A stretch of 11,340 nt of DNA, taken from the NCBI GenBank assembly GCA_015662815.1, contig DQTK01000127.1, positions 1 through 11,340 on the forward strand, written 5' to 3'. Both the position numbers and the translations under genes were made by a program. The stretch comes from Aquifex aeolicus (lineage in GTDB: Bacteria; Aquificota; Aquificia; Aquificales; Aquificaceae). The number at the start of each line of letters is the position of its first letter. The first letter of the stretch is position 1. The notes beneath the pieces were generated by a model. The model saw only the letters and a list, made by a program, of their open reading frames with translations. It was not told where the DNA came from and ran no database searches. Positions 1-7,375 of the stretch are shown here, piece by piece.

Positions 1-4
1 AATA

Positions 5-33
5 TTGACAAACTTTTCTAAAATTCTTAATAT
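5..33 (+). promoter_or_regulatory. Sigma70-like promoter of the nap operon
   Basis: A perfect -35 hexamer TTGACA lies at 5-10. It is followed after exactly 17 bases by TAATAT at 28-33, which matches the -10 consensus at four of six positions, including the first TA and the last T. The predicted transcript would start near base 40 and give a leader of about 45 bases before napA. A better-looking TATAAT at 64-69 is too close to the Shine-Dalgarno and start codon to act as a -10 for napA. Confidence 0.6.
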
Positions 34-54
34 CCACATATATGATGGATATCA
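30..54 (+). promoter_or_regulatory. Dyad and FNR-like half-sites in the napA leader
   Basis: Two overlapping symmetries lie just downstream of the predicted nap transcription start. ATATCC (30-35) and GGATAT (47-52) form an inverted repeat with an 11-base centre. Within it, TGAT-GGAT-ATCA (43-54) matches the inner core of the FNR/CRP-family box TTGAT-N4-ATCAA, but both outermost bases differ. The position does not suit an activator site at about -41 for the promoter at 5-33, so it would more plausibly be a repressor site, an RNA hairpin or chance. Confidence 0.3.
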
Positions 55-85
55 CAAAGTATTTATAATTTGGCGGAGGTGTAAG

Positions 86-2956
86 ATGGAACAAAAAAAT
101 AAAAGTGCAACAAAAGTAAGCAGAAGAGAATTTTTAAAACTCTCCGCAGCAGTTGCTGCAGCTACTGCTGTAGGAATACCTATTCCCGAGGATGTTCAAG
201 CAGTGGCAAAGGAAGCCCAGAGTGGATGGCAATGGGATAAAGCTGTATGTCGTTTCTGCGGAACCGGTTGTGGAATAATGGTAGCCACCAAGAATGACAG
301 AATAGTTGCAGTAAAAGGAGACCCACTAAACCCGGTAAACAGAGGTCTCAACTGTATTAAAGGGTATTTCACCGCAAAGATAATGTATGGTGAAGACAGA
401 TTAACAAAACCTCTCTTGAGAATGAACGAAAAGGGAGAATTCGATAAGAAAGGGAAATTCAGACCTGTAAGCTGGCAGAAAGCTTACGAAATAATGGTCA
501 AAAAATTCAAAGAGGCGTATAACGAACTAGGTCCGGAGGGAATTGCAATATTCGCTTCGGGACAGTACACAATAATGGAAGGATATGCAGCTACAAAGCT
601 TATGAGGGCGGGATTTAGAAGCAATAACATAGACCCTAACGCAAGACACTGTATGGCTTCAGCGGTTGCAGCGTTTATTCAAGCATTCGGTATAGACGAA
701 CCGGCTGGGTGTTATGACGATATAGAACTTACAGATACCTTCGTTATCTGGGGTTCCAATATGGCGGAAATGCACCCGATTCTATGGGCGAGGGTGCTTG
801 ACAGAAAACTCTCAGATCCCGAAAGAGTTAAGGTAGTGGTTCTCTCAACCTTTAGACATATGACCATGGACGGAGCAGACATTGACATAACCTTTAAACC
901 CCAAACAGACTTACTTATTCAAAACTATATCCTCAGGGAAATAGTCTACAACCATCCGGAAGCAATAGATTGGGATTTTGTTAATAATTACTGTGCATTT
1001 ACAACGGGATACATAGACATAGGCTACGGAATGAGAGGAGACCCGGATCATCCTAAGTATAACAAGAAAGAAAAAGAAACTATGATCAAAGAGGTAGTAA
1101 AAGTTATCTCCAAAGATGAGGCTAAAGCTCTCAGTGTATATGGACTCAAGGAAGGTGATAAACTCAAAATGGAGCACAGAAAACAAGCAGGAAAACATTG
1201 GGTGATTACCTTTGAAGAATTCAAGAAAGCACTGGAACCCTATACTCTTGATTACGTTGCAGAAGTTGCAAAAGGAGATCCGGACGAACCTTTAGAAGAA
1301 TTTAAAAGAAAACTAAAAGCATTGGCAGACCTTTATATAGAGAAAGGAAGAAAAGTAGTTTCCTTCTGGACAATGGGATTCAATCAACACACAAGAGGAA
1401 CTTGGGTTAACGAACAAGTTTACGCAATACACCTCCTCTTAGGAAAGCACGCTAAACCGGGTGATGGAGCTTTCAGTTTAACAGGACAACCTTCCGCCTG
1501 TGGAACAGCAAGGGAAGTAGGAACATTTGCCCACAGACTTCCGGCGGATATGGTAGTATTCAACCCTAAACACAGAGAAATAGCCGAAAAGATATGGAAA
1601 ATACCAAAGGGGACCATTAACCCGAAAGTAGGTTCGGATATTGTTCAAATAATGAGAGACCTCGAAGACGGTAAGATAAAGTGGGCTTGGGTTCACGTAT
1701 GTAATCCATGGCAGGATACCGCTAATGCAAACCACTGGATAAAGACAGCGAGAGAAATGGATAACTTCATAGTGGTATCCGACTCATATCCGGGCATTTC
1801 CGCAAAAGTAGCCGACTTGATACTTCCTTCCGCAATGATTTACGAAAAGTGGGGAGCTTACGGAAATTCCGAAAGAAGAACACAGCACTGGAGACAACAG
1901 GTTACTCCTCCAGGTGAAGCAATGCCAGACGAATGGCAGATTATAGAGTTCTCTAAGTTCTTCAAATTAAAAGAATGCTGGAAGGAATGGAAACTCAGAG
2001 ATGGAACTGTTTTACCCAACGTACTCGAAGAAGCTAAGAAGATGGGCTACGACCCAGAAATGACTCTCTATGACGTGTTGTTCTCCGAAGAAGCTTTCAA
2101 GAGGACCATACCCCATGTAGATCTAAGATGGCCTCAACCTGTTGCTTATAACCCCGAAACGGGTAGATTACACCTCAATACTCCCGCAGCTGGAGACGGG
2201 AGAAACATCAAAGGTGTTGACGGCAAACCGTGGAAGGGATACGGATTCTTCATACAAAAGGCTCTTTGGGAGGAGTACAGACTATTTGGTCTAGGACATG
2301 GACATGACCTTGCAGACTTTGATACCTATCATAAAGTAAGAGGACTCAGATGGCCCGTAGTTGATGGAAAGGAAACCCCTTGGAGATTTAACGTAAAATA
2401 CGACCCGTATGCAAGGAAATACGGTAAAGGAAAGGAATTTGCTTTCTACGGTCCTGCACTTAAGAAGATACCTAAGGGTAATTTGCCAAAGCTGGAAAAC
2501 GGGGAATGGAAGGTCGAATTTGGAGAGGTAGTTGACCTAACCAACAGGGCAAAGATATTCTTCAGACCTTATATGGAACCTCCCGAAGTTCCCGACAAAG
2601 AATACCCATTCTGGCTATGTACGGGCAGAGTTCTGGAACACTGGCATTCCGGTACTATGACTATGAGAGTTCCCGAACTTTACAGATCAATGCCCGAAGC
2701 ACTCTGCTATATGCATCCCGAAGATGCTAAGAAGATAGGTGTAAAAGACGGAGATATTGTATGGATTGAATCCAGAAGAGGTAGGGTGAAGGCAAGAGTT
2801 TCCACCAGAGGTAGAAATAGACCGCCGAAAGGTCTCGTATTCGTACCATGGTTTGACGAGAGGGTTTACATCAACAAGGTAACCCTCGATGCAAGATGTC
2901 CTATATCCAAACAAACAGACTATAAAAAATGTGCAGTTAAAATTTACCCGGCTTAA
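86..2956 (+). CDS. napA: Periplasmic nitrate reductase catalytic subunit NapA
   Basis: NapA reduces nitrate to nitrite in the periplasm with Mo-bis-MGD and one [4Fe-4S] cluster. The start at ATG 86 follows the Shine-Dalgarno GGCGGAGGT (72-80), and the 956-aa product then begins just before a Tat signal, SRREFLK, at residues 12-18, followed by an Ala-rich hydrophobic segment. An upstream in-frame TTG at 5 would only add an implausible leader. The cluster ligands are C55, C58, C62 and C90, with K92 as the usual lysine between cluster and pterin. C189 in ARHCMASAV is the expected molybdenum ligand. The protein is over 100 residues longer than the roughly 830-aa proteobacterial NapA. Much of the excess is a charged Lys/Glu-rich insert near residues 310-375, as in Campylobacterota-type NapA. 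It is first in an operon and followed 12 bases later by napG. Confidence 0.96.
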   Translation: MEQKNKSATKVSRREFLKLSAAVAAATAVGIPIPEDVQAVAKEAQSGWQWDKAVCRFCGTGCGIMVATKNDRIVAVKGDPLNPVNRGLNCIKGYFTAKIMYGEDRLTKPLLRMNEKGEFDKKGKFRPVSWQKAYEIMVKKFKEAYNELGPEGIAIFASGQYTIMEGYAATKLMRAGFRSNNIDPNARHCMASAVAAFIQAFGIDEPAGCYDDIELTDTFVIWGSNMAEMHPILWARVLDRKLSDPERVKVVVLSTFRHMTMDGADIDITFKPQTDLLIQNYILREIVYNHPEAIDWDFVNNYCAFTTGYIDIGYGMRGDPDHPKYNKKEKETMIKEVVKVISKDEAKALSVYGLKEGDKLKMEHRKQAGKHWVITFEEFKKALEPYTLDYVAEVAKGDPDEPLEEFKRKLKALADLYIEKGRKVVSFWTMGFNQHTRGTWVNEQVYAIHLLLGKHAKPGDGAFSLTGQPSACGTAREVGTFAHRLPADMVVFNPKHREIAEKIWKIPKGTINPKVGSDIVQIMRDLEDGKIKWAWVHVCNPWQDTANANHWIKTAREMDNFIVVSDSYPGISAKVADLILPSAMIYEKWGAYGNSERRTQHWRQQVTPPGEAMPDEWQIIEFSKFFKLKECWKEWKLRDGTVLPNVLEEAKKMGYDPEMTLYDVLFSEEAFKRTIPHVDLRWPQPVAYNPETGRLHLNTPAAGDGRNIKGVDGKPWKGYGFFIQKALWEEYRLFGLGHGHDLADFDTYHKVRGLRWPVVDGKETPWRFNVKYDPYARKYGKGKEFAFYGPALKKIPKGNLPKLENGEWKVEFGEVVDLTNRAKIFFRPYMEPPEVPDKEYPFWLCTGRVLEHWHSGTMTMRVPELYRSMPEALCYMHPEDAKKIGVKDGDIVWIESRRGRVKARVSTRGRNRPPKGLVFVPWFDERVYINKVTLDARCPISKQTDYKKCAVKIYPA

Positions 2957-2968
2957 AGGAGGTGAGAA

Positions 2969-3808
2969 ATGGCAGATAAAAAAACCGACTCGAAACGCAG
3001 GAAGCTCCTCGTAGGCTTCCTGCAGGGTATCGGTTTTTCCATTATAGGTGGTGTAGTTTGGTCTGCTATAGTTAACGAAAATAAAAAAGACCCTTTGGTT
3101 TTAAGACCTCCTGGTGCTTATCCCGAAGAAGAGTTTTTAAAGAAATGTATAAAATGTGGTCTTTGTGTAATAGCCTGCGCAAATAGGGAAAATATACCTT
3201 TCGATAGACAAGGAAATAAAATGGTAACACTAAAACTTGCTGCTCCCGGAGATGGAAAGCCTCTTGGGACACCTTACTTCATACCGAGACATGTTCCATG
3301 TTATATGTGCATAGATGTTCCATGTGCTTTTGCATGTCCGACAAAAGCCCTTGACGTTGAACTTTTGAGAAATAAAAAGGGAGAAGTTGATATAAACAAA
3401 GCCCGTATGGGAGTTGCCGTAATTGACTATAACAGTTGTATAGCATTTTGGGGATTGCAGTGCGACGCCTGCGTAAGAGCCTGTCCATTAATGCACAAAG
3501 CAATCTATATAGACATGAGGAGAAACAAAAGAACGGGTAAACATGCCATGCTCGTCCCGGTGGTAGACCCGGATTACTGTACAGGTTGCGGACTATGTGA
3601 GTATGCATGTCCCACGGATAAACCTGCCATATTTGTTCTACCCAGAGATGTGGCTCTTGGAAAGATAGGAAAACATTACGTAAGAGGCTGGATGGAAGCG
3701 CAAGAAAACATAGAAGAAAAAATAAAAGAAAGAGAAAAAGAGCTACAAAAGTGGCAACCAAAAATACCTGAAGACTATTTGAATACGGAGGATTTACTCA
3801 ATGAGTAA
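2969..3808 (+). CDS. napG: Ferredoxin-type quinol dehydrogenase subunit NapG
   Basis: NapG is an exported polyferredoxin that, with membrane protein NapH, passes electrons from quinol towards NapB and NapA. The 279-aa product starts at ATG 2969 behind AAAGGAGGTGAG. It has a Tat-like N-terminus, SKRRKLLVG (residues 8-16), and a hydrophobic stretch to about residue 35. Four cluster motifs are visible: C60/C63/C66/C70, C111/C114/C119/C123, C157/C165/C168/C172 and C204/C207/C210/C214. The last three end in the usual CP. The tail from residue 243 is a charged Lys/Glu helix. The gene overlaps napH by 8 bases (ATGAGTAA), which suggests translational coupling. NrfC/DmsB-like ferredoxins are the alternative, but the four-cluster spacing and the neighbours favour NapG. 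Confidence 0.94.
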   Translation: MADKKTDSKRRKLLVGFLQGIGFSIIGGVVWSAIVNENKKDPLVLRPPGAYPEEEFLKKCIKCGLCVIACANRENIPFDRQGNKMVTLKLAAPGDGKPLGTPYFIPRHVPCYMCIDVPCAFACPTKALDVELLRNKKGEVDINKARMGVAVIDYNSCIAFWGLQCDACVRACPLMHKAIYIDMRRNKRTGKHAMLVPVVDPDYCTGCGLCEYACPTDKPAIFVLPRDVALGKIGKHYVRGWMEAQENIEEKIKEREKELQKWQPKIPEDYLNTEDLLNE

Positions 3809-4685
3809 TACTGTAGCTGTTACAAAATCTCAAGGAAGAGAAAGTGAGAGAACTAAACCTTTTCTCGCACGAAATAAATACTTAATACTACGTAGAATTA
3901 CCCAAATAGGTATACTCAGCCTTTACATAGGCGGAAACTATCTAGGTTGGAAAATCCTACAGGGAAATTTGAGTACTTCCAAGTTCTTAGAAGTTATTCC
4001 GTTATCAGACCCGTACGCAGTTCTTCAGATGTTTTTCTCAGGTGCAATAGTAGGAGTAGATGTGATAGTCGGAGCTTTGTTGATACTGGCTTTCTATGGA
4101 CTTATAGCCGGCAGGGCATTCTGCAGTTGGGTGTGCCCTGTAAATATGTTTACAGATGCGGCAAACTGGATAAGGGTAAAAACCGGACTCCACAGAGAAG
4201 AGAAAAGAATTAACATTCCCCGCAGTACGAGGTACTGGTTCCTGGTTTTGGGTTTGATACTTTCGCCTATTTTGGGAGTACCAGCTTTTGAATTCATCAG
4301 TCCGGTATCCGTGACCCACAGGGGAATTATATTCGGAATCGGACTAGGCTGGACGTTAATTTTGGTTATATTCCTTTTTGACCTTTTTGTAGTAAAAAAC
4401 GGCTGGTGCGGTCATTTATGCCCTCTGGGAGCCTTCTATTCCCTTATAAGTAGACCTGTATCGCTACTGAGGGTAGGATACGACTTAAATAAGTGTACCG
4501 AGTGTATGGAGTGTAAGCGTGTGTGTCCGGAAGTACAAGTCCTGTGGATGATAGGTAAAGAAAACAAACCTGTTCTATCGGGCGAGTGTACAAACTGCGG
4601 AAGGTGTATAGACGTTTGTCCCGAAAATGCACTTTTTTACACTTTGAGGTTTAAAAAATCGGGAGGTGATAAGAATGAAACCTAA
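3801..4685 (+). CDS. napH: Quinol dehydrogenase membrane subunit NapH
   Basis: NapH is the membrane partner of NapG and takes electrons from menaquinol-type quinols in systems that lack NapC. The 294-aa protein shows four likely membrane segments, near residues 32-52, 72-103, 145-163 and 175-198. It carries the two diagnostic CxxxCP motifs C108-x3-C112-P and C203-x3-C207-P. Its C-terminal cytoplasmic domain has two [4Fe-4S] motifs, C232/C235/C238/C242 and C263/C266/C269/C273. All expected cysteines are present. The start overlaps the end of napG and the end overlaps the start of napB by 11 bases, so the three are surely one transcript. CcoG/NosR-type polyferredoxins share these motifs, but size and context give NapH. 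Confidence 0.95.
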   Translation: MSNTVAVTKSQGRESERTKPFLARNKYLILRRITQIGILSLYIGGNYLGWKILQGNLSTSKFLEVIPLSDPYAVLQMFFSGAIVGVDVIVGALLILAFYGLIAGRAFCSWVCPVNMFTDAANWIRVKTGLHREEKRINIPRSTRYWFLVLGLILSPILGVPAFEFISPVSVTHRGIIFGIGLGWTLILVIFLFDLFVVKNGWCGHLCPLGAFYSLISRPVSLLRVGYDLNKCTECMECKRVCPEVQVLWMIGKENKPVLSGECTNCGRCIDVCPENALFYTLRFKKSGGDKNET

Positions 4686-5217
4686 AAAAGCTCTTTTGGT
4701 TTTCTTGGGATGTTCATCTTTTGTATCTTTTATTGTAGCTAAGGAGGTTATAGCTCCGGAAGAATTGGGAATTAGAAAAGCTCCATTAGAAAAAGAAGTC
4801 GTAACCCCTCCTAAGCTAAAGTATCCAAAAACTCCTCCCGGGCAATCTAAAAGGTTTAAAAGAGCTTACGAAAACGCTCCACCCCAAATTCCTCACAGTA
4901 TAGAAGGTATGTTCCCCATAACTCTCAAAAATAATACCTGTTTAAGCTGTCATATGCCCGATATAGCAAAGCAAATAGGTGCAACACCATTACCTCCCAC
5001 CCACTTTATAGATTTCTACTATTTACCGAAAGGTAAAGCCCCCAAGCTCACAGATATTGACAAGGCTAGATGGAACTGTTTGCTCTGTCATAGACCCCAA
5101 GCAAACGTAAAACCTGTTGTGAAAAACCTATTTAAGCCAGAATTTAGAGTTCCGCAAGCCAAGGAAAAGTCAAGCTTACACGAGGCCATATACGAGGGTG
5201 TAGGTGTGAGGAAATGA
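4675..5217 (+). CDS. napB: Dihaem cytochrome c NapB, nitrate reductase small subunit
   Basis: NapB is the periplasmic dihaem c-type cytochrome that donates electrons to NapA. The ATG at 4675 follows GGGAGGTGAT (4661-4670), which makes it preferable to an in-frame GTG at 4666 inside that ribosome site. The 180-aa product begins with a hydrophobic signal segment to about residue 22, where FLGC at 10-13 is a weak lipobox-like string. The haem sites are C89-LS-C92-H93 and C135-LL-C138-H139. H74 (QIPHS) and H110 (PPTHF) are in the right places for the second axial ligands. The CHMPD and CHRPQA contexts are typical of NapB. It overlaps napH upstream and napL downstream. Confidence 0.94.
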   Translation: MKPKKALLVFLGCSSFVSFIVAKEVIAPEELGIRKAPLEKEVVTPPKLKYPKTPPGQSKRFKRAYENAPPQIPHSIEGMFPITLKNNTCLSCHMPDIAKQIGATPLPPTHFIDFYYLPKGKAPKLTDIDKARWNCLLCHRPQANVKPVVKNLFKPEFRVPQAKEKSSLHEAIYEGVGVRK

Positions 5218-6239
5218 TGAATATCTTTCTCCTCTTTTTTTTCCTCTATACTATCTCCTTTGCCTTAGAGGTTAATTTAAAGGGAGCTATAACGGATATA
5301 GCCATAGGCAAAAGTAAAATAGCCGTCTCCACGGAAAAGGGCAAAGTCTTTATCTTAAAAAAGGAGAACCTCTCAGTAGAGCAGGAAATATCCCTACCAG
5401 AGCTCACAGATTTTATGGGAGAAAAACAAAAGGCAAAGGTTTTCAGCGTAGACTTATCTCCTTCGGAAAAGAAGGTTTTAATAGTAGTCGAATCAGACTT
5501 AGGAAAGAGAACCATATTCCTCTTTGAAAAGGGAGCTCTGAAACCCATTCTGAAGCTCACGGACGCAAGTAAAGGTATGTTTTTAGACGAAGATAATATC
5601 ATCCTCGGAACAATCGCAAACGAAATATGGCTCTATAACATAAAGGATAGGAAAACCGTATACAAATATTTGGTTTTCAGGTTTGTTTTTTCCGATTTTG
5701 ATATGAACAGAGACAAAAATTTAATAGCTTGGGGAGATGAATCGGGAAAAGTATTTTTCATAGACCCTAAGAATGGAAAAGTAATAGGAGTGGGTACGGA
5801 AGGAAATAAAGATAAAATCTTTAAACTGAGTTTCGCAAAAAATAGAGTAATAGTTGGCGGAAGGGATAAAAAATCAACAATATTCAACCTTAAAAACAAA
5901 ATCACGGATAGGAAAGAATGGAAAGAGAAACTCGATGCTCCATCCTTGCTAAAAAATGTAAAAAGCCAGTTTATAAACAGAGAACTTAAATTTGTTCTTT
6001 TCCCGGAAAAAATTTACGAGTCAAAGTTTATGGTGTTTGCGGTAGCTATATCTCCAAACGAAAAATATGCGGTTTTTACCTCCGATGAGGAAGGCCATTT
6101 AACAGTAGTTGCTCCCGGGATAGGGATTAAAAAAGTCCTCGATGTAGGATGTTTTGTAAATGCTCTGGAATTTATAGACGATAAAAGGTTACTTGTAGGA
6201 TGTATTGACGGAATTTTAAAGGTAATGGAGGTACGGTGA
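5217..6239 (+). CDS. napL: NapL-like periplasmic beta-propeller accessory protein
   Basis: This 340-aa protein has a clear Sec signal peptide (residues 1-16, cut after SFA) and a body of repeated short beta-strand units. Examples are IAVSTEKGKVFIL, NLIAWGDESGKVFFI and YAVFTSDEEGHLTVV, which fit a WD40/YVTN-like propeller. Position between napB and napD, length and export match NapL of Campylobacterota. NapL there is an accessory protein needed for full Nap activity, with a poorly defined role. No haem or Fe-S motif is present and only two cysteines are seen near the C-terminus. ATG occurs at both 5214 and 5217. I chose 5217 because the spacing from GTGAGGA is better and because it reproduces the TGATG junction seen at napD. 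Confidence 0.8.
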   Translation: MNIFLLFFFLYTISFALEVNLKGAITDIAIGKSKIAVSTEKGKVFILKKENLSVEQEISLPELTDFMGEKQKAKVFSVDLSPSEKKVLIVVESDLGKRTIFLFEKGALKPILKLTDASKGMFLDEDNIILGTIANEIWLYNIKDRKTVYKYLVFRFVFSDFDMNRDKNLIAWGDESGKVFFIDPKNGKVIGVGTEGNKDKIFKLSFAKNRVIVGGRDKKSTIFNLKNKITDRKEWKEKLDAPSLLKNVKSQFINRELKFVLFPEKIYESKFMVFAVAISPNEKYAVFTSDEEGHLTVVAPGIGIKKVLDVGCFVNALEFIDDKRLLVGCIDGILKVMEVR

Positions 6240-6586
6240 TGAATATTTCGAGCATTGTTGTAAGATGTAAGCCCAAAGACCTTAACGAGGTTCTCCAATC
6301 CCTTGAAGATTCAGGAATGTGCGACGTTTACTTTTACGATGAAAGTGGAAAGATAATTGTAGTGATTGAAGCGGAAGATGTAAAGGAAGAAGTCTTTAAA
6401 ATGAAAGTTATTCAAAACCTTCCCAAAGTTCTTTCTGCGGAACTTATATTCTCCTACAGCGATGAATGGTCTAAAGCTAAAGAGTATCTTGATAAAAGCG
6501 CCGATAGAGTTCCCGAAATTCTCAACGACGATAAGGTAAAAGCTGAGGATATCAAGTATCAGGGAAGGGTACCCAAATGGGTTTAA
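6239..6586 (+). CDS. napD: NapD chaperone for the NapA Tat signal
   Basis: NapD is a small cytoplasmic ferredoxin-fold chaperone that binds the twin-arginine signal of NapA during cofactor insertion and holds back its export. The 115-aa product shows the family pattern: an N-terminal strand ISSIVVRC, a strand-turn GKIIVVIEAE in the middle, and a second helix followed by LPKVLSAELIFSY, corresponding to the usual PGVLSA region. About 25 extra charged residues extend the C-terminus beyond the roughly 87-aa E. coli protein. ATG 6239 overlaps the napL stop as TGATG and lies seven bases after GGAGG (6227-6231). The in-frame GTG at 6236 is less likely. This is the last gene of the nap operon. Confidence 0.88.
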   Translation: MNISSIVVRCKPKDLNEVLQSLEDSGMCDVYFYDESGKIIVVIEAEDVKEEVFKMKVIQNLPKVLSAELIFSYSDEWSKAKEYLDKSADRVPEILNDDKVKAEDIKYQGRVPKWV

Positions 6587-6599
6587 CCCTTTCTTTTTC
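6562..6599 (+). terminator. Candidate intrinsic terminator of the nap operon
   Basis: AAGGGT (6565-6570) pairs with ACCCTT (6586-6591) around the end of napD, and G-U pairs can extend the stem outward. A smaller ACCC/GGGT hairpin can form inside the loop. The stem is followed by the T-rich run TTTCTTTTT (6590-6598). The stem is short and overlaps the last codons, so termination may be partial and allow read-through toward the nor remnant. Confidence 0.45.
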
Positions 6600-6627
6600 C
6601 AGATATTTATGACTTTTAGATTAAAAA

Positions 6628-6644
6628 CTTATTTTGTGAATAAG
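6628..6644. promoter_or_regulatory. Operator-like dyad upstream of the norC remnant
   Basis: CTTATT (6628-6633) and AATAAG (6639-6644) are perfect six-base inverted arms around the five-base centre TTGTG. The dyad lies about 30 bases before the norC ribosome site, in the only non-coding stretch between nap and nor, so it is a plausible regulator site for the former nor operon. I see no convincing sigma70 promoter in 6600-6665. The match to any named regulator is unclear. Confidence 0.3.
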
Positions 6645-6675
6645 CGTTTACTTTCATAGATAGGAGGGACATAAG

Positions 6676-7358
6676 ATGAAGGTTGGTTAGCTGGAAATCA
6701 CCGTTGCGACCTTATTCTTAACCCTTGTGCTAGGAGCTGTTTGGACAAGGGGTCGTAATCGGCTTGACCCCGAGTTTTGGAAAAGGTATGCAATAATCGG
6801 CTCATCTATCATGTTCATAACCCTTACCGTTTTCACCTTCGATACCCTGGCAAAGACAAAGATAGGTAGTGATAGAGTACCTTGCCCACGATAATCAACT
6901 ACAAAATTGACTACAAATACGACCCGGAAAAGGGTTACTTCAAACCAGTTATAGGACCTGAAAAAAAAGAACCCCTCTTCGGAAAGGAGTACTCCGAAGT
7001 AGAAGCTATGGAATTGATAGTTAAAGGAAAACTTGTAATTCAAGGTAGAGCCTGTATGAATTATCATACCCTCCTGGGAAACGGAGCTTACTACGCTCTT
7101 GACCTTACAAAGGCTTGGCTTGACCCTAAGTGGGAAAAGGTTATGATTGCCACCACACAATCAAAAACAAAAGAGAAAGCCATGGTTAAGTTTCTTATGT
7201 ATCCTGACAAGTATGCCACTTGGATAAGGAAAATGCCCAACTTGGACATCGATGAAGAAGAAGCTAAGGCAGTAGTTGCATATCTAAAATGGACGGCTGC
7301 TATTAACACAAACGGTTTTCCTGACCACTTTGGTGAGTCAAAGTTGGTCAAGTTCTGA
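6676..7358 (+). pseudogene. norC: norC remnant, nitric oxide reductase cytochrome c subunit
   Basis: This is a decayed gene for the membrane-anchored monohaem subunit of cytochrome-c NO reductase. ATG 6676 follows an intact AGGAGGGA. An in-frame TAG at 6688-6690 (codon 5, probably former TGG) stops translation. Beyond it come two hydrophobic segments and then a single-base loss in the CCTT run near 6880-6883, after which the sequence continues in another frame from about 6882 to the TGA at 7356-7358. If repaired it would encode about 227 aa, ending in an ordinary NorC-like cytochrome domain (LLGNGAYYALDLTKAW). The haem site at 7053-7067 reads C-M-N-Y-H: the second haem cysteine is now tyrosine (TAT at 7062-7064, one G-to-A change from TGT). 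The three lesions are independent, and each alone would abolish function. The open frame 6882-7358 should not be annotated as a working gene. Confidence 0.88.
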
Positions 7359-7361
7359 TAA

Positions 7362-7368
7362 AGGAGGT
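7362..7368 (+). promoter_or_regulatory. Relic ribosome binding site of norB
   Basis: AGGAGGT lies seven bases before ATG 7376. It fixes the original norB start, which is out of frame with the readable NorB sequence that follows and so reveals the first frameshift. Confidence 0.7.
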
Positions 7369-7375
7369 GTAGGTA

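Noticed and set aside
64..69. TATAAT as the -10 of the nap promoter
   Set aside because: It would place the transcript start inside the napA Shine-Dalgarno, and no -35 lies at the right distance.
3279..3761. Minus-strand open frame of 160 codons inside napG
   Set aside because: It lies wholly antisense to a four-cluster ferredoxin gene and is Leu/Phe/Cys-rich in the way antisense shadows are.
5246..5602. Minus-strand open frame of 118 codons inside napL
   Set aside because: Antisense to a gene with a good signal peptide and propeller repeats. No ribosome site of its own.
6882..7358. Open frame of 158 codons as a free-standing gene
   Set aside because: It starts mid-protein at a TTG without a ribosome site and is the 3' part of broken norC.
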